Notes: generated by a model from the letters alone, not told the origin. A stretch of 47,268 nucleotides of DNA from Candidatus Latescibacterota bacterium (GCA_021295655.1 JAGWBX010000033.1:1578-48845), one strand, 5' to 3'. Numbered from the stretch's first letter, positions 16,027 through 24,565 are shown. Made by a program: numbers and translations.

Positions 16027-18363
16027 CTAGAATCCACGCTTGAAGATTTCGACCACCCACACCTGGCCCCGCTCCCGCGCCACGCCGATTCCGATATGCG
16101 TCAGTCGCGGGTCCAGGACATTCCGCCTGTGCTCGGCGCTCAACATCAGGTGCCAGTGCGCTTCCTCCAGCGAGGGGGCGGTCGCCAGGTTTTCCAGTGC
16201 GACCTCAAATGGGATATTCAGTCGTTCCAGACGGCTCGTCAGTTTTCCGTACATGGGCGACCGGTGCGAAACGGCGCCGTACGCAAGCATGTCCTTCAGG
16301 TGGGACGCCGCCGCGTAGGCCAGGTCGTCGTCCCACTTCAATCTCATACGGCCCTTCCTGCTTCGCGCCTGATTCACAAGGTCCACCAGCCGCCGGCCCG
16401 CAGCCGCATCGCCAGGATACAATGCGACCTGGATCACAGGCTTCACCAGCGGCGCCGGATCACCCACGTTCAACATGCGGTCTTCCAGCATAACCGCATC
16501 GCCGTTTTCCAGTTTCCCCTGGATCTGCAGACGATAGTGTCCAGGTTCGCGAATCAGCAGGAACCCGGTAAACCGTCCCCTCTGGTGCTTTGTCGTCATA
16601 TCCAGAACGTCACCATCCGGCAGCAGGAAAACCGCCATTGACAGCGATTTCACCAGGTCTCCCACCGTCCCATGGATGGACGCTTCCATGCCGGGAGAGA
16701 TTCGTTCCGGTACGCGCTCGAGGTCGATCAGGTCGCGCCGGATCGTACCGCGGTACCGAAAAGGCTCCGCGAATTGCTTTGTGACGGTACTGTCAGGGCC
16801 TACCTCAACGCGGTTGCCCTCCCGGTCCGAAATAACGTATCGATCCGGTGTCAGGAACTCCATCCGCACGCCCGATGTATCGGTCTGCACAATCCTGCCG
16901 TCCGGGAATTCCTCGATCACCGTCCCGTCCCCAAGCCTTGCGACGCGTACGCCGTCGGGACGGCGCAGCGTTTCCGAACCGTCCGAATACACGGTGCGGC
17001 GCGACCTGTCCGCGAATACCTCCAGCGTAACGCCCGATGGATGTTTCTGTATCTTTCGTCCGTCAGGAAACTGTTCAATCGTCGTGCCGTCGTTCATCCG
17101 CGTAAACTGACGGCCGTCTTTGAAGACCCTTATTCGATGCCCTTCAGGGGTTGTTGCCAGGACACTTCCATCCGGATAACGCGTCTCTCGTGACCCACCG
17201 GGCGCCTCGATCTCCACACTTCCGCCAGGATACCGCACATGCCGGGTCCCGTCGGAGAATACCGTCCGCTCGATACCGTTGGGATGCACCGTGCGCACGG
17301 TTCCGCTGGCAAACCGGTGCTGCCGCCGACCATCCGGATATATCGTCATCCGGTTCCCGGACGCATGCCGCCATTCCTGGCGCCGGTCCTGGTACACCCT
17401 GTGCCGGTTGCCCGCGGCGTCTTCGGTCACCATCCGGCCATCCGGATACGTTGTCCTTACGCTTCCCAGCGCGTCTTCAATTCGGACCGAACCGTCCGGA
17501 AACCGCGTTTCCCGTGTTTTATTGGGAAACTGCATCACAATTCGCCCGTTCGCATACCGCCACCGCTGCCTCCCGTCCGGAAACGTCGTCCATATCCGGC
17601 CGTCACCGTAATGCCGTTTCCGCACGCCACTACCGGGATACGACGCATTCTTCGGACTGAGCCAGATGCCGGCCTGAACCCGGAAATGACCGTCCGGCGG
17701 CAGGTACGTGCGTTCTCCCGCCCTGAACGCGGACGTCCTGAACATATAGCGGTGCAGCGCAGCCGCGTCTTCAAGCGCCTCGCGGTCGGCGACTGGAATT
17801 CGGATCGCAGCCGGAAGCGCGCGGCACCGATCAGGATGCATGATCACATACAGGTATTGAAACGAACCCGCCGCGTTCCCTGAATGCTGCTGGATCACCT
17901 CCCCGTCCCCGAAGAACACCGTCGCCACCACACCCCGCAGCGTCGTCCCGAGCGCCGCTTTGCCACGCTCCATCCGGTAGATATGACCCTTCCATTCCAG
18001 CCGCAGGTCCCTGACCGTCATCACCGAATCGAACCGGACCCGGTACGTTTTCAACGGGACGGATATCAGGTCGCCCGGCAATGGGGCCGGGGCGTCATCG
18101 ACCGCCCATTTCAGGACGTTGCCGTGCGCTCCCACTACCACGCTGTCTCCCACGTTACGGACCAGAGCCACGCGCCCCGTATCCGCTTCAGCCAGGTACC
18201 CGCCCGCCTTCGCCACGTAAGTCTCCAGCGCCCAATCCGCACGGTAGGGGACGTATCCCGGCCGGCCAACCGCGCCGGACACGGTCACGGTATCCCCTGG
18301 CGAACACGAGGCGAGGTTCAGCAGGAGCAGGATGACAACGCAATTCAGCAATCCGGAATTCAT
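16027..18363 (-). CDS. Lipoprotein with SLBB-like domain, 31 nine-residue G-box repeats and CAP domain
   Basis: 778 aa. Lipobox LASC puts the lipidated Cys at residue 20 (Ser at +2, outer membrane likely). Residues about 26-103 look like an SLBB/polysaccharide-export domain (VSGAVGRPGYVPY, ALETYVAKAGGY). Residues 251-529 are 31 consecutive nine-residue units without insertion, pattern x-[YF]-P-D-G-[RST]-x-x-x (for example TFPDGRQRW, RYPDGSVLA, EFPDGRIVQ). This is the same period and signature as the G-box of eukaryotic CPAP/TCP10, known as a solvent-exposed single-layer beta-sheet. Residues about 660-778 form a CAP/SCP (YkwD-like) domain with VSHRSP, ENLA and SAEHRRNVLDP. A GGGGGA-type site precedes the ATG. 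The architecture is visible; cell-surface scaffold or adhesion is inference. Confidence 0.85.
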   Translation of the reverse strand: MNSGLLNCVVILLLLNLASCSPGDTVTVSGAVGRPGYVPYRADWALETYVAKAGGYLAEADTGRVALVRNVGDSVVVGAHGNVLKWAVDDAPAPLPGDLISVPLKTYRVRFDSVMTVRDLRLEWKGHIYRMERGKAALGTTLRGVVATVFFGDGEVIQQHSGNAAGSFQYLYVIMHPDRCRALPAAIRIPVADREALEDAAALHRYMFRTSAFRAGERTYLPPDGHFRVQAGIWLSPKNASYPGSGVRKRHYGDGRIWTTFPDGRQRWRYANGRIVMQFPNKTRETRFPDGSVRIEDALGSVRTTYPDGRMVTEDAAGNRHRVYQDRRQEWRHASGNRMTIYPDGRRQHRFASGTVRTVHPNGIERTVFSDGTRHVRYPGGSVEIEAPGGSRETRYPDGSVLATTPEGHRIRVFKDGRQFTRMNDGTTIEQFPDGRKIQKHPSGVTLEVFADRSRRTVYSDGSETLRRPDGVRVARLGDGTVIEEFPDGRIVQTDTSGVRMEFLTPDRYVISDREGNRVEVGPDSTVTKQFAEPFRYRGTIRRDLIDLERVPERISPGMEASIHGTVGDLVKSLSMAVFLLPDGDVLDMTTKHQRGRFTGFLLIREPGHYRLQIQGKLENGDAVMLEDRMLNVGDPAPLVKPVIQVALYPGDAAAGRRLVDLVNQARSRKGRMRLKWDDDLAYAAASHLKDMLAYGAVSHRSPMYGKLTSRLERLNIPFEVALENLATAPSLEEAHWHLMLSAEHRRNVLDPRLTHIGIGVARERGQVWVVEIFKRGF

Positions 18364-18915
18364 TGGAATCCCCCGGTATCAGACGAAGGCTGTCAGGTGT
18401 CAGCGTACAGCAGGAGGCAGCCGGTTAACGACAAAAATCAACTCACACAGAGACACAAAGGCACAGAGGAAAAAACAGCGATCAGCGTAGCGAGGCTGGA
18501 CTCACAACGCATGCAGCCGTCCTGCCGGATCATCCTCGCGAACGCCCGCTTGCGGAGAGGGGGTATTTCCGCGCTGATTCGTCAAGCTATGTCGCCTCGG
18601 GAATGCCCAGGCGGTCTCCGGGCAATGTACGTGATCAAAGCCAACTTCAACATCCAGATCTCCCCAAATTCCCTGCCTACGGCGTGTTCCTTTTGAAGCG
18701 ACCAAAAGGGTCGCAGACCTCTCCCCCGTCCCCCAGGAAGTGGTGAGACGAAGTCCCTTCCCGATAGGTTCCACCAAATTGCCTCCGGCCTGAGTTGAAA
18801 CATTATATGGCAGCCAATCTCTACCCTCCAACGTCTTACGTCTACCCACTTTGGGGGTAGGTCCCGGTTCGCCGGAAGATTTTTCGAAAGAGGTTGCGGA
18901 ATTGGGCGAACGGGG
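18364..18915. other. Gene-free stretch with repeat fragments
   Basis: Contains a CACACAGAGACACAAAGGCACAG tract (about 18442-18470), which recurs inverted at about 37248-37275 and weakly at 24403-24418. A second copy of family D follows (about 18762-18850: GATAGGTTCC, TTGCCTCCGG, CTGAG, CAATCTCT). Open frames on the minus strand here have no recognisable homology and coincide with the repeats. I see no gene. Confidence 0.5.
18762..18850 (+). repeat. Repeat family D, copy 2
   Basis: Aligns by eye with 2691-2790: both have GATAGGTTCC, TTGCCTCCGG, CTGAG, a GGC-CAATCTCT segment and a pyrimidine-rich end. The CTTCT heptamers are degenerate here. No terminal repeats recognised. Confidence 0.55.
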
Positions 18916-19113
18916 TTAACCTTGATTCGTAATTCTTCGGGGAAGTGTAACCGAATGTGTGCAAGCAGACAAAGGCGATTTAACTTCTGACGATCAGGAT
19001 ACACCAGGTCACCGGACGTGAACTGAAAATACGTCCTTCTTGACGACGGTTACGCCCCGTTTCAGGGGTTTTCGTCGCTCGCCGGGTTGCGGTTTTTTTC
19101 GATTTGGGGTTAA
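18916..19113 (+). repeat. Repeat family B, copy 1 (198 bp)
   Basis: Starts TTAACCTTGATTCG and ends CGATTTGGGGTTAA, whose complement TTAACCCCAAATCG matches the start at 10 of 14 positions, so it has weak terminal inverted repeats. It is collinear over its whole length with copy 2 at 25865-26059. Shared blocks include ACACCAGGTCAC, GGACGTGAACTGAAAA and CGCCCCGTTTCAGGGG. The inner CCCC/GGGG hairpin followed by T residues could terminate transcription. Non-coding. Confidence 0.8.
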
Positions 19114-19271
19114 TGGTGTGGTGGGCGATCTACCGGAACCGACCGTCGCCTCGTACGAGAGTTGGTGGTTTGCATTGCCGCGGCTTCGCCCGCGAAACCG
19201 GCCCGGTCGCTCATTTCTTCACATTACTCACCAAGTTGAGCTGTCTCTCAACCTGACCCGGGGGACCAGCC

Positions 19272-20693
19272 TTGTCCGATAGCCGGGGCCGCAGCCACAC
19301 CCCATTTCATTTCGGCTTTGTGCTGGCGTCGCTGGCCGTTGCGCTGACGGTGGGATTCGGCTATGCCGCCATCCTGGCCGTGCTGATCGGCTTCCAGTTG
19401 CCCATGGGCAACTGGTGGGTCGCCATGCTCCAGGCCCATGGCCACGCCCAACTCCTGGGCTGGATCGGCCTCTTCATCATCGGCGTTAGCCTCTATTTCC
19501 TGCCTCGTCTGGCCGGTACGCCCCTGCGCCATCCCCGGCTTCCCGCGTGGATCCTTTCCCTTCTTACAACCGGTATTTTCCTTCGCGCGGTCTCACAGCC
19601 GCTGCTGGCCGCGGGACTTGAGGACCCGGTTCATACCGGCCTGCGATGGACACTGGGATTCTCCGCGATATTGGAAATCGCGGGCGTCTTCTGTTATATC
19701 TTCCTGCTGGTCATTACCTTACTCGGTGCCGCACCGAACCGTGCAGCGCTGCAGACCGTTCGCATCTTCCTGGCAATCGCAATTGTCGGTTGGGGATTGT
19801 ATTCACTGCTGGCTGGCGCGCTCGCGTTTCATGCGGGCTTCGGCAACAACCGGCTTCTTCACATCGCCTGGAACCGATTCGGCATTGGGTTATTCACCGG
19901 ATTCGTCATCCTTCCAACGGCGATGGCGTTTTCCGTCCGTACGTTTCCGCTTTACCTGCGCCTGCCCGCCGTCCGCTGGCCCGTCGCACGTTACGGGCAG
20001 GTCTATCTCCTGGCGCTCATTCTGATCCACGTGCCCGTATTGGCACAACTCACGGGGACGTCCTTCGCGTCTTCCCTTGCGCATCTGTCGCCCATTGGAA
20101 AAGTCCTCCGGGGGGGCGTCCTCCTCCTCTTCATCTGGAAACTGGACATTCTCTTTCGGTGGTACCCTCCCTGGACCGTGAATCGCATCGGCGAACCCGG
20201 GCCCGAACGGCGCCCAACACGGCCGGGCCTGCCGGACTACGGCGAGTTCGGCCGGTTCGAGCTGTTGCTTTACGCCGCATTCGTTTTCCTGGCGCTGGCC
20301 GCCGCAGTTGAACTGCTGGACGGCGCTCTTGTCCTCTTCCGCGTTGCGTCACCCTTTGATCCCGACGCATTGCGCCACACGCATCTTGCGGGGTTTATCA
20401 CCCTCCTTCTGCTGGGCATGGCGCCTCGAATGGTGCCCGGTTTCCTGCACAAACGCAAAGTGGCCTTTCCCGGACTGGTCGTTGCGACCTTCTACCTGGC
20501 AACGGCCGCGGCGATCTGCCGAATCGCTCCGCTGCTCCTGGCAGGGATTCTGGACCGTGTTCCCTACGGTCTGCCGGTCTCGATGACGGCATTCGGCCTA
20601 TCCGGTGTACTCGGGTGGACGTCGGCGGCGGTCCTGGCTTGCAACCTGTGGATGACCTGGCGCGGCCGTGCCGCCAGTGCCAACGCGCCCTGA
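19272..20693 (+). CDS. NnrS-family multi-pass membrane protein
   Basis: 473 aa with about 12 hydrophobic segments. HGHAQLLGWIGLFIIGVSLYFLPR (residues about 55-78) and, near the C-terminus, HTHLAGFITLLLLGMAPRMVPGF are the signature regions of NnrS, a haem- and copper-containing membrane protein linked to nitric oxide stress in proteobacteria; its biochemical role is unsettled. Histidines in HGHAQ and HTHLAG are candidate metal ligands. The start is TTG at 19272, preceded by GGGGGA; no ATG or GTG fits before the first membrane segment. It stands alone, and no denitrification genes are nearby. Confidence 0.85.
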   Translation: MSDSRGRSHTPFHFGFVLASLAVALTVGFGYAAILAVLIGFQLPMGNWWVAMLQAHGHAQLLGWIGLFIIGVSLYFLPRLAGTPLRHPRLPAWILSLLTTGIFLRAVSQPLLAAGLEDPVHTGLRWTLGFSAILEIAGVFCYIFLLVITLLGAAPNRAALQTVRIFLAIAIVGWGLYSLLAGALAFHAGFGNNRLLHIAWNRFGIGLFTGFVILPTAMAFSVRTFPLYLRLPAVRWPVARYGQVYLLALILIHVPVLAQLTGTSFASSLAHLSPIGKVLRGGVLLLFIWKLDILFRWYPPWTVNRIGEPGPERRPTRPGLPDYGEFGRFELLLYAAFVFLALAAAVELLDGALVLFRVASPFDPDALRHTHLAGFITLLLLGMAPRMVPGFLHKRKVAFPGLVVATFYLATAAAICRIAPLLLAGILDRVPYGLPVSMTAFGLSGVLGWTSAAVLACNLWMTWRGRAASANAP

Positions 20694-20707
20694 TCGGCAC
20701 AGAAACA

Positions 20708-20747
20708 GAAACGCTCCCTGCGGCGGCAACCGTTCAGGGAACGTTTC
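20708..20747. terminator. Hairpin between convergent nnrS-like and hpf genes
   Basis: GAAACGCTCCCTG (20708-20720) pairs with CAGGGAACGTTTC (20735-20747) at 12 of 13 positions, with a 14-nt loop. There is no T-tract on either side, so efficiency as an intrinsic terminator is uncertain, but its position between two convergent stops fits. Confidence 0.6.
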
Positions 20748-20763
20748 GATATAATCGCCGGGT

Positions 20764-21075
20764 TCAGTCCCGTACCGGGGTGGGGACGCGCGGCCTGCGC
20801 TGCCTTTCCTTGACCCGCTTGAGCTGCCGGACCATCTTGTCGATCGCGCCGCCAAGCGCGGGATGCACGACATCCTGTTCGTCGGTGGCTTTCAGGATGT
20901 GGTTGTGCACGTGGACCACAATCTCGACCCTGTACATCCGGTTCTCCCGCTCCAGCGTTATTCGCGTGTCCAGTATCGGTTCATAGAACTGACTCAGTTT
21001 TTCTGTTTCCTTTTCGATATATTCACGCAAACGACGGGACACTTCGAAGTGTTTTCCCCTGATTTCAGTTTTCAT
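20764..21075 (-). CDS. hpf: Ribosome hibernation-promoting factor / RaiA-like (short form)
   Basis: 103 aa. MKTEIRGKHFEVSRRLREYIEKE is the typical opening of the HPF/YfiA family, with the beta-alpha-beta-beta-beta-alpha fold, and DEQDVVHPALGGAIDKMVRQLKR forms the last helix. Short HPF/RaiA proteins bind the 30S decoding centre and silence ribosomes in stationary phase or stress. I chose the ATG at 21075 because it begins the family alignment and follows GGAGG by 6 nt. The open frame continues upstream but is not protein-like there. It lies 28 nt after the RnfD-like gene, so the two are probably co-transcribed. Confidence 0.92.
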   Translation of the reverse strand: MKTEIRGKHFEVSRRLREYIEKETEKLSQFYEPILDTRITLERENRMYRVEIVVHVHNHILKATDEQDVVHPALGGAIDKMVRQLKRVKERQRRPRVPTPVRD

Positions 21076-21103
21076 TGCCACCTCCTTGCAGATGGTTGCA
21101 CCG

Positions 21104-21964
21104 TCAACCGCCGACTTCACCTCGGGTACCGATATTTCCCGCCACGCCACCTCGCTTCTCCAACCAGATCTCCGTTGCGACCGCGCACGGTCCAACGAGG
21201 AACAACGCATAGAACGGGGCATAAACCTGCTCAAACAGTCGCAAAACCGCCTCCACCGCAGCCACGGAAAACGCCACAAAGATCTGTCCCCGCCTTGATT
21301 TCACGGTTGTCTTTGGATCCGTAATCATAAAAAAAATAAACAGTTGGTACATCGGGCCGGTAATGGGTGCGACGCCGGCCAGATACGCCTGCCCCGTGAC
21401 AAGACTTCGTACATATCCCAGCGCCAGGAAACTGACCACGTACGTCAGGCAGATATGCAGCCGGTTTACCCGCCAGACCGCCATCCAGCCAAATACCCAG
21501 ATCACCAGCATGACCCAGACGGCGTTACCCCACTGAATGCTCAGTCCCGCCGCCATTTCCGGCGCGAGGAAGAACACTGCGCTCACGCCGAGGTTGGAGG
21601 GATTCCAGAGATGCCGCCCGCGCCAGCGGATCACATATTTGGACAGAATCGAAACCGCGCTGCAAAGCGCATATGGCCAGACCCAGAGCGAGCGGATCAG
21701 AATCCCCACGCTGATTCCGGTGATGTATCCACTCACGAAATTCGGTTTTCGGCTCCCGTGCAGCCAACCCAGCAGGGCCTCCGCACCAACCGCAACCGCG
21801 ATGGCCAATGCCGTTTTTGACAGACCCTCGAGAATGCCATACGTAATCTGGCTGCCGATCAATATGCAGGTGATGAGCGCCGGCGGCAGGAACCGGTGAC
21901 CGTCGGCGGACCACCACAAACGTATTGAAGTCCGGCGTGCAGCCAGGTCCGTGTCCGTTGTCAA
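21104..21964 (-). CDS. RnfD/NqrB-like membrane protein, orphan and without flavinylation motif
   Basis: 286 aa, about nine hydrophobic segments. GRHLWNPSNLGVSAVFFLAPE and, late, FFMITDPKTTV correspond to the conserved HxFNP and TDP regions of the RnfD/NqrB (NQR2) family, membrane subunits of ion-pumping ferredoxin or NADH oxidoreductases. No S-G-A-[ST] motif for covalent FMN attachment is visible, and no other rnf/nqr gene is nearby. It is shorter than usual RnfD (about 320-350). The best start is TTG 21964, 7 nt after GGAGG. The open frame upstream runs under the divergent glycosyltransferase gene and is not coding. It may be part of a separate redox module; function unknown. Confidence 0.75.
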   Translation of the reverse strand: MTTDTDLAARRTSIRLWWSADGHRFLPPALITCILIGSQITYGILEGLSKTALAIAVAVGAEALLGWLHGSRKPNFVSGYITGISVGILIRSLWVWPYALCSAVSILSKYVIRWRGRHLWNPSNLGVSAVFFLAPEMAAGLSIQWGNAVWVMLVIWVFGWMAVWRVNRLHICLTYVVSFLALGYVRSLVTGQAYLAGVAPITGPMYQLFIFFMITDPKTTVKSRRGQIFVAFSVAAVEAVLRLFEQVYAPFYALFLVGPCAVATEIWLEKRGGVAGNIGTRGEVGG

Positions 21965-22166
21965 CGCAACACCTCCGTTCGACGCGCCCACCCGCGAAGG
22001 CCCACGATTCCAAGTAAGTACAAAAATCCCTCGCGGGCAACTCAAAAAGCGGGGCGAGCGAACCGGGCCGCTTTCGTCTTTCGCACCAACGTCGATTCGC
22101 CTATCTTTCGGCCATCGCCCCAGGCCGGACTGTCCGGTACCAGGGACGGTGTCGATGGGGTTGCCA

Positions 22167-22182
22167 CGTATACATTTATACG
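22167..22182. promoter_or_regulatory. Palindrome in the divergent rnfD-like / glycosyltransferase region
   Basis: CGTATA-CATT-TATACG, a perfect 6-bp inverted repeat with a 4-nt centre, in the middle of the 330-nt gap between two divergent genes. The size and symmetry fit an operator for a dimeric regulator. No regulator gene is adjacent. Speculative. Confidence 0.35.
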
Positions 22183-22294
22183 CGTGCGCGAGCGATCCGG
22201 TTTCCTCATGCTGACGCGGGAACGAAAGGAATACGGAAAAAGCAGATTCAACGTCCACGTGCGGATGCAAGAACCGACCTGAAAGGATTCGCAA

Positions 22295-23413
22295 ATGCCG
22301 AAAGTCCTGTTGCTGGGCGGATTCCAACCCGGCCAATCCCTCTGGAGCATTCAGCAGGGGTTCCAGAGCATCGGTTATGACGTCCTCTATCAACCCACCA
22401 GGGGGTGTATCGAGGCGAATCTCGAAGCGGATATCGCGCTGGCAAAGGAGGAGGCCGACATCATCCCTCCTCACCACACGTGGGACCTGAAATACCGGGA
22501 TATCGGCGCGTTCCGGGAAGGTCTGTTCAGAATCATTATCGAACACGAACCGGAACTGCTTATCTGGTGGTTCAGCAAGGACGACCGGCCGCCCGGGCTT
22601 ATCGGGGAACTGCGAGAGCGATTTCCCTGGTGCAAAACCGTAACCCACACCCAGGACGATCCGTGGGACCTGCTCCGAAGCCCTCAATATACACGGGAAT
22701 TTGAATATGCCGCAACGTGTTGCAGGGAAAGCGTGGATGTCTACGCAAAACGCGGTATAAAGGCCATCGTACTCTATCCGCCGCCTGCAATGGAACTGCA
22801 TCGTTTCGCCAGACCCTCGCCGCACGAGGAATGTGACCTCTCAGTCACCATCATGTCGCTATACACAAAAGAAGGCGGCAGCCCGGAAGAGTACCTGGAA
22901 TCCGAAGACCTGGTCAAACGGATCACCCACACCATCCCCTTCCCCGGGCAGCGCGCGCTGAGACAGGACGTGGTCGCCGCACTCAGAGACCTGGGAAGGG
23001 TTCACGTATACGGGGGACTGGGCTTCGGCACGTTTCAGAACCTGCCCAGATATTCCTACCGCGGCTTTCGGAGTTACATGGAGCATCCGGGCGTGAACAG
23101 GGCCTCCAGGATCAATGTAAACCACCACAACTCGCCCGACGCCCACGGCTATCTGAATCAACGGGACACCGCAATCACCGGCAGCGGTGGATTCATGCTG
23201 ACCGATTACGTGGAAGGCATCGAGGAAATCTTCGACGTCGGCACGGAGATAGACACGTGGACCGACCTGGAGGAACTCCGGCAGAAAGCGCGATGGTGGC
23301 TGGAACACGAAACCCGGAGGAAAAACGCCGCGGCGCGCGCGCAGGACCGAATCCTCAAAGCGTATGGCAACGCCGCGTACGCCCGGAAACTCTCGGAATT
23401 TGTCAGAACGTAA
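22295..23413 (+). CDS. CgeB-like glycosyltransferase (GT-B fold, family unassigned)
   Basis: 372 aa. The N-terminus (KVLLLGGFQPGQSLWSIQQGF) looks like a Rossmann half. The C-terminal section with INVNHHNSPDAHGYLNQRD, GSGGFMLTDYVEGIEEIF and a WTDLEEL...AR pattern matches the donor-binding half of CgeB/spore-maturation-type glycosyltransferases, where the LTDY..G.EE..F segment is characteristic. It probably transfers a sugar from a nucleotide donor to an unknown acceptor. GAAAGGA lies before the ATG. A terminator hairpin follows at 23453-23485. The gene is monocistronic. Confidence 0.78.
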   Translation: MPKVLLLGGFQPGQSLWSIQQGFQSIGYDVLYQPTRGCIEANLEADIALAKEEADIIPPHHTWDLKYRDIGAFREGLFRIIIEHEPELLIWWFSKDDRPPGLIGELRERFPWCKTVTHTQDDPWDLLRSPQYTREFEYAATCCRESVDVYAKRGIKAIVLYPPPAMELHRFARPSPHEECDLSVTIMSLYTKEGGSPEEYLESEDLVKRITHTIPFPGQRALRQDVVAALRDLGRVHVYGGLGFGTFQNLPRYSYRGFRSYMEHPGVNRASRINVNHHNSPDAHGYLNQRDTAITGSGGFMLTDYVEGIEEIFDVGTEIDTWTDLEELRQKARWWLEHETRRKNAAARAQDRILKAYGNAAYARKLSEFVRT

Positions 23414-23452
23414 AGATCGCCGTCAAATGCCTTTCGGCGGACCCGGAATGGA

Positions 23453-23485
23453 AAACGCCCGCGGACGTGAAGGTCCGGGGCGTTT
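23453..23485. terminator. Terminator hairpin between convergent glycosyltransferase and amidohydrolase genes
   Basis: AAACGCCC-CGGAC pairs with GTCCG-GGGCGTTT around loop GTGAAG, with single-base bulges. T-rich DNA follows on the right and A-rich DNA precedes on the left, so it may serve both strands. Confidence 0.7.
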
Positions 23486-23506
23486 GTCGTTTTGCGGGCA
23501 GCCGGA

Positions 23507-24376
23507 CTAACCCGGCACGGATTCGCCCAGAATACGCAATGCGTTCCGATAGGTAATCTTGTCATACGCGTCTTTGGGCAACGCCAGGCTCTGGAAGAAA
23601 TCCATCAGCGCCGTGTCGAAATAGTCCCGGCCCCACAGCAGCTTATCCTGAAACTCGATGAGGAATTTCGTCCCGGCCGCAGGGTCCCGCTTGAGCGCGT
23701 TCAGCGCGGAACCCGCGGAGAGGTCTGCCCACAGATTGTCGTACCCGCGCATCAGATCCCACAATTTACCCCCCGGAAGTACCGGCGCATTCGGATACGA
23801 TTGTTTGTCGAAGAGATCGTCCCCCGAGATGTGCGCCCAGAACCCCGGCGCGTGACCGATAAAGGTCGTTTCCGGACAGGCCGCGATCGCCCGCTCGAAC
23901 GCCCCGATACTCCCGCCGTACCAGTAGTTCGGTCTGGGGTAGTTCCCCCGACCGTGGTTGATGGGGTAGTCGAGATGAATCGTTATGGGAAGCTTCATTT
24001 CGGCACATGCGTTATAGAGCTGAATCGCATCAGGGTCGTCGAACAGGACGCGCACCTTCATCTCGCTGGCAACCTGGATGCCGTGAATTTCATGCGCCGC
24101 ACGAAGGCGGTCGGCTGCGTCGGGCCTTTTGGGGTGCGGAAAATAGCCCAGGACGAAGCGGTCGCGCGCCTCCCTTCCCACCTGCAGCACGTCTTCGAGC
24201 GGAATGCCCACCCCACCGGGAGGCAGCACTTTGTGATACGACGGATCGTATTCGTCTTCCGGCACCTCCCAGGTAAACAACCACATCCTGTCAATGCCCT
24301 GCTCATCCATGTTATTGAGAATTCGCTTTGCATCGTAGCCGTGCCAGTTGGGATGGTTGTGGGCGTCGATCAGCAT
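23507..24376 (-). CDS. Amidohydrolase-2-type TIM-barrel metal hydrolase/decarboxylase
   Basis: 289 aa. The HxH metal motif is at the N-terminus (DAHNHP). Further candidate ligands are in TIHLDYP, FIGHAPGFW and the C-terminal LLWGRDYFD (the conserved Asp). This is the layout of the amidohydrolase-2 group, which includes ACMSD-type decarboxylases and lactonases; the substrate cannot be told. ATG 24376 follows GGAGG by about 9 nt and directly precedes the HxH strand; an ATG 30 nt upstream is less likely. A divergent promoter region separates it from the Gfo/Idh/MocA gene. Confidence 0.82.
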   Translation of the reverse strand: MLIDAHNHPNWHGYDAKRILNNMDEQGIDRMWLFTWEVPEDEYDPSYHKVLPPGGVGIPLEDVLQVGREARDRFVLGYFPHPKRPDAADRLRAAHEIHGIQVASEMKVRVLFDDPDAIQLYNACAEMKLPITIHLDYPINHGRGNYPRPNYWYGGSIGAFERAIAACPETTFIGHAPGFWAHISGDDLFDKQSYPNAPVLPGGKLWDLMRGYDNLWADLSAGSALNALKRDPAAGTKFLIEFQDKLLWGRDYFDTALMDFFQSLALPKDAYDKITYRNALRILGESVPG

Positions 24377-24451
24377 CTTGTCATACCTCCTCAGGTTAGA
24401 TCTCACACGAAGACACAGGGGAATTCAGTCGGGTATGGCCTTCAACTCCGG

Positions 24452-24479
24452 ATAATACCGCACCCGGGTCATCCGGCAA
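24452..24479 (-). promoter_or_regulatory. Candidate promoter for the amidohydrolase at 23507-24376
   Basis: On the minus strand: TTGCCG (24479-24474), 16-nt spacer, TATTAT (24457-24452). Transcription would begin near 24445, giving a leader of about 70 nt. Sequence prediction only. Confidence 0.5.
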
Positions 24480-24537
24480 GGAAACACAATCGTTAAATTC
24501 CAGTCTGCCGAGTCTCCTTTCAGTACGAACAAACGAC

Positions 24538-24565
24538 TTGACAAATCTACCGATCACGATAATAT
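24538..24565 (+). promoter_or_regulatory. Candidate sigma70-type promoter for the Gfo/Idh/MocA gene at 24645
   Basis: TTGACA (24538-24543), 16-nt spacer, TAATAT (24560-24565): a close consensus match. The predicted start is near 24572, about 70 nt before the ATG at 24645. The ATG overlapping the -10 box (24564) would lie upstream of the transcript, which supports the later start. Confidence 0.65.

Noticed and set aside
18582..19004. Open frames on the minus strand between the G-box lipoprotein and nnrS-like genes
   Set aside because: They coincide with repeat families B and D, have no ribosome-binding sites and no recognisable protein features.
21076..21279. N-terminal extension of the hibernation factor
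   Set aside because: It runs antiparallel to nothing but overlaps the end of the RnfD-like gene in another frame and shows no homology; ATG 21075 with GGAGG starts the family domain.
21965..22825. N-terminal extension of the RnfD-like protein
   Set aside because: The extension lies opposite the glycosyltransferase gene and its control region, is not membrane-like or family-like, and TTG 21964 has a proper ribosome-binding site.
23507..24376. This amidohydrolase as the amidase partner of nitrile hydratase
   Set aside because: It has the metal-dependent amidohydrolase-2 motifs, not the Ser-Ser-Lys amidase signature or the nitrilase-type Glu-Lys-Cys, and it lies on another strand 5 kb away.
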